The notes under the pieces: model-generated
What the model was told of the DNA's origin: nothing
Databases searched by the model: none
The model's input: the letters and a program-made list of their open reading frames with translations, nothing else
Part shown: piece after piece, positions 46,452-55,566 of the stretch
Layout of the letters: the number at the start of each line of letters is the position of its first letter
Position numbering within the stretch: the first letter of the stretch is position 1
Origin: an uncultured Coriobacteriaceae bacterium
Lineage (GTDB): Bacteria > Actinomycetota > Coriobacteriia > Coriobacteriales > Eggerthellaceae
NCBI GenBank assembly: GCA_949294735.1
Contig: CASFII010000001.1
Coordinates: 109,396 to 173,395 of the forward strand
Direction of reading: 5' to 3'
Length of the DNA stretch: 64,000 nucleotides
Program-made: the position numbers and the translations under genes

Positions 46452-46724
46452 CTATCGCTTACCCTTGTCGGCGGAATGACCCTTAAACGTACGGGTCGGG
46501 GCAAATTCGCCCAACTTGTGACCGACCATAGATTCGGTGATGTAAACCGGTACGTGCTTGCGACCATCATGAACAGCGATGGTATGACCCACCATGTCCG
46601 GGAAGATGGTGCTAGAACGAGACCAGGTTTTGACGACGTTCTTTTCGCCAGCCGCGTTCATGGCTTCAATACGACCAAGCAAGCGCGGTTCGACGAAAGG
46701 ACCTTTTTTCAAACTTCTGCTCAC
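46452..46724 (-). CDS. rpsS: 30S ribosomal protein S19
   Basis: The 90-residue protein begins [22 protein letters not shown] and contains [30 protein letters not shown], the S19 signature. S19 is in the 30S head near the A-site finger. It lies between rplB and rplV. Confidence 0.97.
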   Translation of the reverse strand: MSRSLKKGPFVEPRLLGRIEAMNAAGEKNVVKTWSRSSTIFPDMVGHTIAVHDGRKHVPVYITESMVGHKLGEFAPTRTFKGHSADKGKR

Positions 46725-46748
46725 AATTACTCCTTAACGTAACGCGCG

Positions 46749-47579
46749 CTACTTCTTGCGGCGACGGATGATCAGGCGGCTGGAAGCCTTCTTTGGGTTG
46801 CGCGTGCGGTGACCCTTCGTAGGAACACCCCAAGGCGTAACCGGATGACGACCGGCACTCTTGTTCTTACCTTCACCACCGCCATGAGGATGGTCAACCG
46901 GGTTCATAACCGTACCACGAACGGTAGGACGAATGCCCTTCCAGCGGTTACGACCAGCTTTACCAATTTTGATGTTGCCGTATTCGGCGTTGCCAACTTC
47001 ACCAACCGTTGCACGGCAAGTGATGAGCACACGACGCATTTCGGAAGAAGGCATACGCAGGATTGCGTAGCCACCTTCTTTACCCATCAGCTGAACGGAA
47101 GCGCCAGCAGAACGAGCGATTGCAGCGCCCTTGCCAGGCTGAAGTTCAACAGCGTGTACCAAAGTACCAACAGGAATGTTGGCCAAAGGCAGCGTGTTGC
47201 CAGGCTTGATGTCTACGTCAGTGCCGCTGGCGACCATATCGCCCACACGCAGACCCTTCGGATGCAGGATGTAGCGCTTTTCGCCGTCTACATAGTGCAG
47301 AAGAGCAATGCGTGCACTGCGGTTGGGGTCATATTCGATGGTTGCAACCTTGGCGGGTACACCGTCCTTGTTGCGCTTGAAGTCGATAATGCGATAACGA
47401 CGCTTGTTGCCGCCACCCTGATGACGCGTAGTGATGCGACCATAGTTGTTGCGGCCAGCCTTATTCGGCTTCGGTGCAAGCAGCGACTTTTCCGGCGTCT
47501 TCGTGGTGATTTCTGCAAAGTCAGAAACCGTCTGGAAGCGACGACCAGGGCTAGTCGGCTTGTATTGCTTAACTCCCAT
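46749..47579 (-). CDS. rplB: 50S ribosomal protein L2
   Basis: The 276-residue protein starts [18 protein letters not shown] at ATG 47579, preceded by GGAAAGAAGAAAGAGAC. The universally conserved [26 protein letters not shown] segment (written here only in part: HPHGGGEG near residue 230) carries the His needed for peptidyl transfer. Other L2 motifs are [15 protein letters not shown] and [17 protein letters not shown]. It is the first gene of this ribosomal cluster: rplW, rplD, rplC and rpsJ, normally just upstream, are absent. Confidence 0.97.
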   Translation of the reverse strand: MGVKQYKPTSPGRRFQTVSDFAEITTKTPEKSLLAPKPNKAGRNNYGRITTRHQGGGNKRRYRIIDFKRNKDGVPAKVATIEYDPNRSARIALLHYVDGEKRYILHPKGLRVGDMVASGTDVDIKPGNTLPLANIPVGTLVHAVELQPGKGAAIARSAGASVQLMGKEGGYAILRMPSSEMRRVLITCRATVGEVGNAEYGNIKIGKAGRNRWKGIRPTVRGTVMNPVDHPHGGGEGKNKSAGRHPVTPWGVPTKGHRTRNPKKASSRLIIRRRKK

Positions 47580-47893
47580 GTCTCTTTCTTCTTTCCTACT
47601 TCGGGGGTATCTGCTCGCATGCCTCTCCATACACCAAATACCCTGTTTTTCCTGATGGTGAGCCGATTGCCACGCTCGCTAAGGGAGGCTTAACGGTGCG
47701 ACGCCGGCTTACCACGCGTCCGGGTGTATCTATAAAACCGCAGACGCAAACGAAGATTATAAAGCCCGACGTGGGCTTATTCAAGAATTTTTTTACAGAA
47801 TTGAAATTAGAAGCTACGCATTCACAACTTGCGCACAAGTGAAATCATCATGCAGGGAAGCTGGTTGGCATATTCTAACAATTTAGGTAATAC
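47580..47893. other. 314-bp gap upstream of rplB
   Basis: This gap holds no credible gene. It contains the rplB promoter (47756-47784), a transcript leader of about 170 nt before rplB, and a short inverted repeat CACTTG/CAAGTG-like at about 47827-47842. An 80-codon minus-strand frame crosses the promoter and has no matching domain, so it is not called. Confidence 0.7.
47756..47784 (-). promoter_or_regulatory. Strong promoter of the rplB-led ribosomal operon
   Basis: On the minus strand TTGAAT (47779-47784) and a perfect TATAAT (47756-47761) are separated by 17 bp. The spacer is a perfect inverted repeat AAGCCC-N5-GGGCTT (47762-47778). It could be an operator within the promoter, or double as a small terminator for the FtsX gene upstream. 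Confidence 0.75.
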
Positions 47894-48991
47894 TCAACTT
47901 CGCAGGCTACGATTTCGTAAGGAACTATACAGCGAAAACAGCGCTACTCCCCCACCGACAAGGGCACCTAAAAACACGAGCGAAGCAGTACTTAGATAAA
48001 ACAAAAACGACCACGGTATTGCATATGCGGCGTGAAGCCCCTGCACCGAAATCACTGCAGATACACCACTGAAAAATATAGCTGCTATCACGAGTTCAAT
48101 CATAAGAGTTCGTACAGCATACTGACGCCTCAAGCCCACAAGTGTAAGCTGATAAAAGAACTGCGTATACTGTCTTCTAGCAACTATGGAAAAATACATT
48201 AGGAACGCGGTAGCTGAAAGAACTACCGAAAACACTTGGAGAGTGTCACCTTGAGTAAACGGCAGGTACTGCTGTGCAAGAAGCTTAGCAGAGTAGCAGG
48301 CCTCTTCTTTCGAATAGAGAACGGCTTCTGCTTCTAACCCAGATTCAAGTCCTCCCCCTACCGAAAGAAAATCCTCAAGCGTCCTTTCGCTTACATCGTA
48401 AATATCTATAGAACTTGGAATCATTCCAGAAGCCTGGTTATCTTTTACTAAGATTCCTTGGGTGTCAGCATACGCTGGAATAAGTGCGCTTATACGTGCG
48501 GTTGTTTCGGTATGAGAGAACGCCTGCTCAATAACAACGGTGTCGCCGACATTCAAGGAAAGGTTGCGGGCGAGGTTTTCATCCACCCATGCACCCTCCA
48601 AGTTAGCGGGCTCATTCCTCAGTGCTTGTGCATTGAAGACCGTATCTTGGAGAGCGGCGCTCTCGTTCCTAGAGGCTCCACGAAGCAAAGCATCACTTAT
48701 GATTCCATCATGTTCCAAGGTTACATAGTATTCCTTGATATACGTATGCTCGGAAATTTCTTCTGGAAGTGATAGAACCTCATCCCCGTCAGTCATGAAC
48801 GCCAGATCTATTCTTGCTAACGTTTTTGCTTCCATGGTTGCATAGGGCCAACTGTAGTAGAAATCGAGCACAACATTCAAATAAGCATAAAAACCTATTA
48901 AGCTTAGAACTGTAAGAAGTATCAAATTAAGGAAAGGTCTCTTTAGAAGATCCTTACAGCAATATTTCAGGCATAGGGAGGTAGCACTCAT
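47894..48991 (-). CDS. FtsX-like ABC permease 2
   Basis: The 365-residue protein has one N-terminal membrane helix (about 22-42), a large extracellular domain of about 200 residues, and three C-terminal helices (about 250-272, 297-320, 325-355), the FtsX/MacB permease topology. The loop between helices 2 and 3 (LTLVGLRRQYAVRTLMIELV) resembles the coupling segment that touches the ATPase. It lies 23 bp after the ABC ATPase gene and is the last gene of a cassette with a second permease. Substrate is unknown. Confidence 0.82.
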   Translation of the reverse strand: MSATSLCLKYCCKDLLKRPFLNLILLTVLSLIGFYAYLNVVLDFYYSWPYATMEAKTLARIDLAFMTDGDEVLSLPEEISEHTYIKEYYVTLEHDGIISDALLRGASRNESAALQDTVFNAQALRNEPANLEGAWVDENLARNLSLNVGDTVVIEQAFSHTETTARISALIPAYADTQGILVKDNQASGMIPSSIDIYDVSERTLEDFLSVGGGLESGLEAEAVLYSKEEACYSAKLLAQQYLPFTQGDTLQVFSVVLSATAFLMYFSIVARRQYTQFFYQLTLVGLRRQYAVRTLMIELVIAAIFFSGVSAVISVQGLHAAYAIPWSFLFYLSTASLVFLGALVGGGVALFSLYSSLRNRSLRS

Positions 48992-49014
48992 TTTGAATTC
49001 CTTGCTCTGCTCGT

Positions 49015-49668
49015 TTAAAGGCTAAGCAAAGAGTCTGCCCTTGAAGAAATGTCTTTGTCATGAGTAACAACAACCAAGGCAGTGCCATTGTTTTCACGCA
49101 TCCGACAAAGCATTTCCATGACACGGTCGGTAGAAGTCTTATCTAGGTTTCCTGTTGGCTCATCGGCAAGTATGAGTTTTGGATTGTTTATAAAAACTCG
49201 GGCAATGGCCACGCGTTGCTGCTGACCCCCCGAAAGCTTAGCTATCTTTGATTTGGTCTTTTCTAGCAGCTTGACATCTGCCAGTAAATCTAGAGCTTTC
49301 CGTCGAGCGTCCTCTTTTGAAACTCCGCCTATAAGCGCGGGAAGCATAACGTTTTCGAGCACCGAAAGATGTGGTATGAGATTGAAAAATTGATAAATCA
49401 TTCCCACTTCACAATTGAGATAGTGAGCCAATTCGTTTTCAGAAAAATCACCTACGCTTTTTCCTTCATATACGACTTTTCCACTTTGGGGGCGCTTGAG
49501 TCCTGCCAGTAATGAAAGAATGGTCGACTTCCCAGAACCTGACGGGCCCGTTATAGCTAAGAATTCTCCTTTTTGAATTTCAAAAGAAAGGTCCTGAATT
49601 ACTTTCCTTCTTTTTGAACCTTGCTCATAGGAAAAGGAGACCTTCTCAAACGAAATCAAAGAACCCAT
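49015..49668 (-). CDS. ABC transporter ATPase, MacB/LolD-like
   Basis: The 217-residue ATPase has Walker A GPSGSGKST near residue 40, Q-loop YQFFNLIPHL, signature LSGGQQQRVAIARVF near 138, Walker B LILADEPTGNLD and the H-loop VVVTHDKD. This set is typical of the ABC ATPases that work with FtsX-like permeases. ATG 49668 is preceded by GGAG 5 bp away; the GTG two codons upstream overlaps the permease stop (GTGA). It is positioned between two permease genes, indicating a heteromeric transporter. Confidence 0.92.
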   Translation of the reverse strand: MGSLISFEKVSFSYEQGSKRRKVIQDLSFEIQKGEFLAITGPSGSGKSTILSLLAGLKRPQSGKVVYEGKSVGDFSENELAHYLNCEVGMIYQFFNLIPHLSVLENVMLPALIGGVSKEDARRKALDLLADVKLLEKTKSKIAKLSGGQQQRVAIARVFINNPKLILADEPTGNLDKTSTDRVMEMLCRMRENNGTALVVVTHDKDISSRADSLLSL

Positions 49669-49670
49669 AA

Positions 49671-50921
49671 TCACTCCGTTTCCCCAAAAAAGCTCTGCGC
49701 TATATCAAGTCGTTTTACGCGAAGCGCTAAAACTATGCTCTGACAAAGAACGGCTCCTAAAACAATCAACCCTGCTGCAGCAAAGACCATTTGTTTTATC
49801 TCAGAAGGAATCCATATGGGGTAAGCGATTCTGGAGAGACAAGAACCAGCGAAACAGCCTATCAGGATTAAAACCCCATATACAAACAACGCACTAACGA
49901 CCTGGCTAACAATGAGCTTCTTTTTTGGTGCACCCAGAGCGACAAGCACTGCAAAAGCGTGCATTAGTTTTTGTTGTTTCCAGAGACCATCCAAAACTAA
50001 TAATAGGAAAGCTATTGCCGATCCAACAATGATTACACCCACAAAAGTCTTTACACCACCGTTTTCTCGCATAAATTCTTTTTGGTGATACTGGTATGTT
50101 TCAGAAGCAGGAGTAAGGTAGACACCCTCCATGTTCGAACTATGCTGAATCCTTCGCCAGGTGTTCATTATCTTGTCTTGACTAGGTCCAAAGAGGAAGA
50201 GTTCCGTCACTGAAGTGCAGATTTCGTCTTCTAACGCGGCAACACTTTCTTTTGGTTGTAATAGTGCAATTCCGTCTACGAAGCTTCCTTGTTTAACCAG
50301 TGCAGAAACTTTTATTTCCCTGTAGACAACATCGATAGCATAACTATCAGCCTCATCTGGTGACATGCCGGGAATAAGAACGTTTTGCGCCTCGTCGCTG
50401 CCATGAGGATACTTCAGACCCACATAAATGCTATCACCAGCTTTAACTCCAAGATCTTGAGCAAGAGCCGCTTCCAGCAAAAGTCCTTCCCCATCGTAAG
50501 GATTTCCGCTTATCACATAATCGGCTGGTATATACACATCAGCTGGGAAGTGTTTTTTGTCAAAATCTTCCAGGAGAAGGGCTTCCGTAAGTACCTGAGG
50601 TGCTTCGTTTGCTTCATTCAAGCTTCTTTTATCTGCGGAAACCAGCGCTTCAGTTCTGCAAGAATTTACTATTTCAACAGGCGCAAATTCGGTCGACAAG
50701 TCTTCCCTTAATGCATTAAGTTCTGAGCGATTTTTGGACTCAAAATCTACCGTTGCTGACCAGGGTGGCATCTGAGCAGATGCTTGTTTCATGGCAAGGT
50801 ATGAAGGAAACGACAACGAATAAACAACAAGCACTATGGTTGCCAAAACAAGAAATATGGGAATTGCCGAATGCTTAAAAACAAGCTTCAGGTTTTCTCG
50901 CAAAAAGAACAGTGGTGACAT
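49671..50921 (-). CDS. FtsX-like ABC permease 1
   Basis: The 416-residue protein has an N-terminal membrane helix (about 17-37), an extracellular domain of about 250 residues, and three C-terminal helices (about 293-315, 342-366, 380-404). Its coupling loop LVALGAPKKKLIVSQVV lies between helices 2 and 3, as in FtsX-like permeases. It starts 31 bp after the small secreted protein gene and ends by overlapping the ATPase start. Both permeases share topology but little sequence, implying a heterodimer. Such MacB-like systems handle peptides, lipoproteins or antimicrobial sensing. Confidence 0.85.
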   Translation of the reverse strand: MSPLFFLRENLKLVFKHSAIPIFLVLATIVLVVYSLSFPSYLAMKQASAQMPPWSATVDFESKNRSELNALREDLSTEFAPVEIVNSCRTEALVSADKRSLNEANEAPQVLTEALLLEDFDKKHFPADVYIPADYVISGNPYDGEGLLLEAALAQDLGVKAGDSIYVGLKYPHGSDEAQNVLIPGMSPDEADSYAIDVVYREIKVSALVKQGSFVDGIALLQPKESVAALEDEICTSVTELFLFGPSQDKIMNTWRRIQHSSNMEGVYLTPASETYQYHQKEFMRENGGVKTFVGVIIVGSAIAFLLLVLDGLWKQQKLMHAFAVLVALGAPKKKLIVSQVVSALFVYGVLILIGCFAGSCLSRIAYPIWIPSEIKQMVFAAAGLIVLGAVLCQSIVLALRVKRLDIAQSFFGETE

Positions 50922-50952
50922 TCTACAGCCCTTCTCCCCTATATCGAAAAAG

Positions 50953-51456
50953 CTAGATGTTCTTCACCTTTACGTATGCGGTGGGTCCTTCGGAGCTGTT
51001 TAAGTTAGTGGTTTGACCATGCGCAAATTTTTTATAAGAAGTCTTAGCGTTCGCTTTAGTTGTGTAAGTTCCTCTCCAGATTGTCTTGCCAGCAAACCAA
51101 GACGGTTGAGTTTTCTGCTGCCACACTCGTCCAGAAGTCCGAATGCTCGTAGCAATTTTCCACGCACCGCCTGTACTTCCTGTATAACTCGACACAGTAG
51201 GCTTGGAATAATAGGTATAGGGAATTTCATTCAACCAGTCACTCATGAAAGGAATACCAGCGCCACCAGCTCCTAGCCATTCGTAGGTAGTTCTGGTCGT
51301 AATAGTTACTGCTTTACCAACTGGCACGGAAGTTTTCGATACGCTGATAGAATTGTCAATATTTGCAGCATAAGCACTCCCCGGAAGAAACGCTAAACTA
51401 AAGACTGCTGCCAACAAAAACACTACTGTTTTTCGTCGTGATAACAAGGAATTCAT
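50953..51456 (-). CDS. Small secreted protein encoded with an FtsX-type ABC transporter
   Basis: The 167-residue protein starts at ATG 51456 after GAAAGGGGATGAG. A signal peptide with Arg-rich n-region (LLSRRKT) and hydrophobic core ends in GSAYA (residue 30). The mature part of 137 residues is basic, rich in Thr, Ser, Tyr and Trp, has no cysteine, and has periodic hydrophobic strands (ISVSKTSVPVGKAVTITTRT, then WRGTYTTKANAK), suggesting a beta-sandwich. No family is recognised. It is the first gene of a cassette with permease-ATPase-permease, so it may be exported, sensed or protected by that transporter. A bacteriocin role is only a guess. Confidence 0.75.
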   Translation of the reverse strand: MNSLLSRRKTVVFLLAAVFSLAFLPGSAYAANIDNSISVSKTSVPVGKAVTITTRTTYEWLGAGGAGIPFMSDWLNEIPYTYYSKPTVSSYTGSTGGAWKIATSIRTSGRVWQQKTQPSWFAGKTIWRGTYTTKANAKTSYKKFAHGQTTNLNSSEGPTAYVKVKNI

Positions 51457-51609
51457 CTCATCCCCTTTCACTCGCACTTAGTACTTAGATGCAAGCTTGC
51501 TACCCACAAGTATGACGCAGTGATAGGAAGGATGACCTCTATGATTCGTAGTCCCAGTGGGTTGTATTCGCAAAAGAACGTGATGAATTAACCTTACGAC
51601 ATCAAATGG

Positions 51610-52509
51610 CTACAAAACAGCGTTTTCGCTTTTCGTAAGGAAAGCTTCAACCATAGAACGTACTTTAGGAGAAACTTTCTCAGAAACAACAAGCGAGGAA
51701 ACCATGGTTATTTCTTTCTCAGTACCAATTTTTGCCTCAGCTAAATCATTGCAATATTTCACTAATTCATTGTTTGGGCCCGTAAGAATAGCTCCACCAC
51801 GCTTCACAAATTCAACGCTTCCTTCAATACTGAGAGGAGCTGAAACAAACTTTGGAACTGGAAGACCTGCCTGCATAAAGTTCCCTTCCAGCAAAACTGC
51901 GCAGCGCTCTACACCAAACGGAAGAGCAAGGGGCATGCTGCTCATCACTTCAAGAGTAACCTCTTCCTGATTTTTGGAAACCATATTCTTACCGACAAGC
52001 ACCCTTATAGGAATAAACGTTTTCTTAGCTATATACGTCTGCGGGATAATGGGCGCACCCGGCAATACGCACATATCAGCTTTCTGTTCTTCAAGCATTG
52101 CGAGACACATCCCGGGCGTGCAATACGAAACCGAAAGTGCAACCGACGGATCAATTTCTGAAAAGCTCTTCACATCGAACCAACATTCAAAGCTTCCGCG
52201 CAAGGGCATTTGCGCAAGAAGAACATTTACCGTTTCTCTACCGCTTTCGGCCGCTTGAAATTCGCCTATTGCTTTATCAAACAAATCTTGTGCCGCAAGA
52301 AGCTCTTTTGCAGCCTCAAGGTAAGCCACCCCAAACTCAGTTGGCTCAATTCCACGTCCTTTACGTCTAAACAATTTTTTGCCGTGTCTTCGTTCAGCAT
52401 CTGCCACGGCCTTTGAAATTGTCTGAGGTGCTACAAATAGTTCTTCAGCAGCTTTCTGATGGCTTGAAAGCGAAAGAGCAGTTAATACATATTTGACTCG
52501 ATCATTCAT
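51610..52509 (-). CDS. LysR-type transcriptional regulator
   Basis: The 299-residue protein starts MNDRVKYVLTALSLSSHQKAAEELF at ATG 52509. The helix-turn-helix contains QKAAEELFVAPQTISKAVADAERRHG, and FRRKGRGIEPTEFG follows. A type 2 periplasmic-binding effector domain fills the rest. It lies on the same strand, 153 bp upstream of the secreted-protein cassette, and divergent from the GNAT gene, so either could be its target. The effector is unknown. Confidence 0.88.
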   Translation of the reverse strand: MNDRVKYVLTALSLSSHQKAAEELFVAPQTISKAVADAERRHGKKLFRRKGRGIEPTEFGVAYLEAAKELLAAQDLFDKAIGEFQAAESGRETVNVLLAQMPLRGSFECWFDVKSFSEIDPSVALSVSYCTPGMCLAMLEEQKADMCVLPGAPIIPQTYIAKKTFIPIRVLVGKNMVSKNQEEVTLEVMSSMPLALPFGVERCAVLLEGNFMQAGLPVPKFVSAPLSIEGSVEFVKRGGAILTGPNNELVKYCNDLAEAKIGTEKEITMVSSLVVSEKVSPKVRSMVEAFLTKSENAVL

Positions 52510-52715
52510 GGCAACCTCATACATAATACTATCTTTATCAAGATAAATAGTAATTGAAATTGTGCGCGCTTACGGTTACACAAGCTGCGTTACACAGGCA
52601 ACAAAAATGAGAGGTTATTTTAAGTAGATTAGCGGTTTGTCCTACTCAGACTTAAGTTTCCTAAACAAGTAATTTGGAGCATAATGGACAAAATGCTTAC
52701 AAGGAAGAAGGTTTT

Positions 52716-53255
52716 ATGACCACCAAGCTTCAACCTGTTGTTACCCCAAAAGAAGTTTCTCATCTGGCACAAATGGCAGGCGCTATTTGGCGCGAATACT
52801 GGCCGGATTTAATTGGCGAAGCCCAAACCGAATACATGGTTGCAAACTTCCAAAGCTTGGATGCCATCATACGTGATATGGCTACCGATAATTACGAATA
52901 CTGGTTTATCTTAAGCGACACCCCCGATGCTCGCACTAGCGAACCCGCTAGCAGAGAGCGTATCGTGGGGTATACTGGTGGACACGAAGAGCCCGAAACA
53001 AATCGCTTCTTTATTTCAAAGATATACCTTTTTCAAGACGAACGCGGCAAAGGTTACGCTTCTGAGGTTGTTCGCTTCTATGAAAACTTATGCAGAGAGC
53101 GCAATTTGAAAGCAATGTATTTAACCGTTAACAAGGGTAACGATATGGGCATCCGCGCCTATAAGGCCAAAGGTTTTGAAACTATCGACGCCGTAGAAAC
53201 CGACATTGGCAGCGGCTTTATTATGGATGACTACATCATGGAAAAGCACGTGTAA
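52716..53255 (+). CDS. GNAT-family N-acetyltransferase
   Basis: The 179-residue protein has the GNAT motif A segment KIYLFQDERGKGYASEVVRFYE (RGKGYAS is the acetyl-CoA pyrophosphate loop) and motif B YLTVNKGNDMGIRAYKAKGF, which is characteristic of the family. ATG 52716 follows GGAAGAAGG; 14 codons upstream are excluded. The substrate cannot be predicted. It is divergent from the LysR gene with a 206-bp gap. Confidence 0.87.
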   Translation: MTTKLQPVVTPKEVSHLAQMAGAIWREYWPDLIGEAQTEYMVANFQSLDAIIRDMATDNYEYWFILSDTPDARTSEPASRERIVGYTGGHEEPETNRFFISKIYLFQDERGKGYASEVVRFYENLCRERNLKAMYLTVNKGNDMGIRAYKAKGFETIDAVETDIGSGFIMDDYIMEKHV

Positions 53256-53335
53256 GGAACGCTGCCAACAAGCTATCTGAGTACACCAACTCAGCAAACA
53301 AATGAGCGAAAGAATACGGGTTCTAATGCGCAAGC

Positions 53336-55216
53336 CTACAGTGCTTTGCGAATAGATGCAGCAATGCCTTGAGCATCAAGACCCGCGTGCGCCAGCAATT
53401 CGTCAACCTTGCCCTGAGGTACAAATTCATCAGCAAAACCTAGGTTGATTACCTTTGTTTGAGCACCTAGCTTTGCCAATTCCGAAAGAACCGCTTCGCC
53501 AACACCGCCAGCTATCACACCTTCTTCTACAGTAACTACGAGCTTGGTAGAAGCAGTCTTCTTAATAGCCTCAATATCCAACGGCTTTACCCAGCGCATA
53601 TCAACCACACGCGCCGAAATGCCTTCTTTTTCAAGAATGTCAGCTGCTCCAAGCGCACCATGAAGCATGCGCCCAAAAGCAAGAATGGCCACGTCTTCGC
53701 CTGTGCGCACCTCGTGAGACTTACCCACCTCAAAAGTTTCAGGAACACGAGGAAGATCTACCCCTTCGCCAACACCGCGAGGATAGCGAAGTGCAACAGG
53801 GCCATCTAATCTTAAAGCAGTATGCAAGGCAGAAACCAGCTCCGCTTCATTGGAAGGGGCCAGTACCTTCATATGAGGAATCATGCGTAAAAATACGAGA
53901 TCAAACACGCCATGGTGCGTTGGGCCATCTTCGCCTACCACGCCCGCGCGATCAATAGCAAACACCACGTTGAATTTCGGAAGCGCCACATCAACAATCA
54001 TTTGGTCTACCGTGCGCTGCATAAACGTGGAGTAGATAGCAACCACTGGCTTTTTTCCGCCAGCTGCAAGACCTGCAGCCAAACCGACAGCATGTTCCTC
54101 AGAAATACCAACGTCAACAAAGCGATCAGGGAATTGCTGGCTAAAAGCATTTAAGCCTGTGCCACCCTTCATGGCGGCCGTAATGGCAACAATGTTTTTA
54201 TCGGCTTCAGCTTCTTTTACGAGCGCCTGCCCAAACACCTGCGTGTAGCTTGCGGGTTTCGGAATTTTTGGTTTAATGATTTCACCAGTAGTAATGTCGA
54301 ACGCGCTGACCCCATGGAACTTTTCAGGGTTCTTTTCGGCGGGAATATAGCCAGCACCCTTTTTGGTGATTACATGCACTAGCACAGGCCCATCGGCTGC
54401 CAGCGCAACTTCCAAAGTTTCTTTAAGAGCTTTGATGTTGTGTCCATCAACAGGCGTTGTACAGAGGATGCCCAGCTGTTCAAAAATCATGGTATGCGGA
54501 ATAGCGAATTGTTTCATTGATTCTTTGGCGTTACGACCAAAATTAACAATAGCCTTACCTAAAAAGCCACCTCGTTCTTCCAGCCCTGCCTGAATACTAT
54601 CGCGAGCCTGGCGATACTGAGCAGACGTACGCAAACGCCCCAAATGCTTCATTAAACCACCGACATTGCGCGAAATTGACATAGCGTTGTCATTCAGGAT
54701 GATGACCATAGGCGTTTGCTCGTGGCCGATCTCGTTTAACGCTTCGAAGGCCATGCCGCCGGAAAGAGAGGCGTCACCAATAAGTGCTACCACTTTTTCT
54801 TTGCCACCACGTAAATCACGCGCTTTAGCTAGGCCCAAAGCTATGGACAGCGAATCCGACGCATGCCCAGAAGGATGAACGTCGTAAGGGCTTTCGTCGG
54901 GTTTAGGGAAACCAGAAATACCCCCAAATTGACGGAGCGTTTCGAACGCATCTCGTCTACCCGTTACTAATTTATGAGCATAAGCCTGATGACCTACGTC
55001 GAAAATAAACTTGTCTTTCGGACAATTCAGTAAGCTATGCGTAACCAGGATGGTTTCTACGGTACCAAGCGATGAAGCCATATGACCACCCGTCTTTGCG
55101 GTGGTTTCAACAATGTCTTCTCGGATTTCGCATGCCAAAATAGAAAGCTCCTCGTTTGTGAGGGCTTTTAGGTCGGCGGGAGTATTAACCATATCAAGTA
55201 TACGCAAATCACTCAT
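53336..55216 (-). CDS. dxs: 1-Deoxy-D-xylulose-5-phosphate synthase
   Basis: The 626-residue thiamine-diphosphate enzyme condenses pyruvate and glyceraldehyde 3-phosphate as the first step of the MEP pathway. Motifs include HMASSLGTVE near residue 45, the ThDP-binding IGDASLSGGMAFEALNEIGH near 145, SEEHAVGLAAGLA near 370 (catalytic Glu) and the transketolase C-terminal domain from about 490. It ends the operon pycB-accC-asp23-nusB-xseB-dxs. IspG, also in the window, supports a functional MEP route. Confidence 0.97.
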   Translation of the reverse strand: MSDLRILDMVNTPADLKALTNEELSILACEIREDIVETTAKTGGHMASSLGTVETILVTHSLLNCPKDKFIFDVGHQAYAHKLVTGRRDAFETLRQFGGISGFPKPDESPYDVHPSGHASDSLSIALGLAKARDLRGGKEKVVALIGDASLSGGMAFEALNEIGHEQTPMVIILNDNAMSISRNVGGLMKHLGRLRTSAQYRQARDSIQAGLEERGGFLGKAIVNFGRNAKESMKQFAIPHTMIFEQLGILCTTPVDGHNIKALKETLEVALAADGPVLVHVITKKGAGYIPAEKNPEKFHGVSAFDITTGEIIKPKIPKPASYTQVFGQALVKEAEADKNIVAITAAMKGGTGLNAFSQQFPDRFVDVGISEEHAVGLAAGLAAGGKKPVVAIYSTFMQRTVDQMIVDVALPKFNVVFAIDRAGVVGEDGPTHHGVFDLVFLRMIPHMKVLAPSNEAELVSALHTALRLDGPVALRYPRGVGEGVDLPRVPETFEVGKSHEVRTGEDVAILAFGRMLHGALGAADILEKEGISARVVDMRWVKPLDIEAIKKTASTKLVVTVEEGVIAGGVGEAVLSELAKLGAQTKVINLGFADEFVPQGKVDELLAHAGLDAQGIAASIRKAL

Positions 55217-55236
55217 AGCAAACCCCTTTACGGGTA

Positions 55237-55566
55237 TTAGTTTTGGATGTCACCTTCAGCGGTGTTTTTAGGCTCCGTAGGATTAGTGCTATCGGTGATG
55301 TTGGCGCCTTCTTGAGGTTGAACTGCTGTTTCTTCCCTTTCGGTAGATGTTTCGGGATTGAGATTATTGTCGGCTGCCTCTAATGCTTCAGCCTGTGCGA
55401 GGGCTTCTTCTTCGCTTAAATCGCAAGCCAAAAGACCTAGTTTAACCGCTTCTTCATACAGCTTTAATGCTTCGTCAAGACTAATGCCTTCGGCATGTAC
55501 CTCTTGAACAATAGCATCTAAGCGTTCGCGAACACCTTCATATGTATCTGGCGTATTCTTATTCAC
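55237..55566 (-). CDS. xseB: Exodeoxyribonuclease VII small subunit, extended C-terminus
   Basis: The 109-residue protein contains the XseB segment TYEGVRERLDAIVQEVHAEGISLDEALKLYEEAVKLG (cited as the YEGVRERLDAIV start and ALKLYEEAVKLG end), which binds the large subunit XseA. The usual length is 60-80; here a Glu/Thr/Asn-rich disordered tail of about 40 residues follows. GTG 55566 follows GAGGTTGCTG and overlaps the end of nusB by 8 bp. XseA is not adjacent, unlike the common nusB-xseA-xseB order, so it must be elsewhere or absent. Confidence 0.85.
   Translation of the reverse strand: MNKNTPDTYEGVRERLDAIVQEVHAEGISLDEALKLYEEAVKLGLLACDLSEEEALAQAEALEAADNNLNPETSTEREETAVQPQEGANITDSTNPTEPKNTAEGDIQN

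Noticed and set aside
46809..47693. A 294-codon frame on the plus strand over rplB
   Set aside because: It is the antisense shadow of rplB; no motif, and codon pattern follows the L2 frame.
47596..47838. 80-codon minus-strand frame upstream of rplB
   Set aside because: It crosses the promoter and hairpin, has no domain and no good ribosome binding site.
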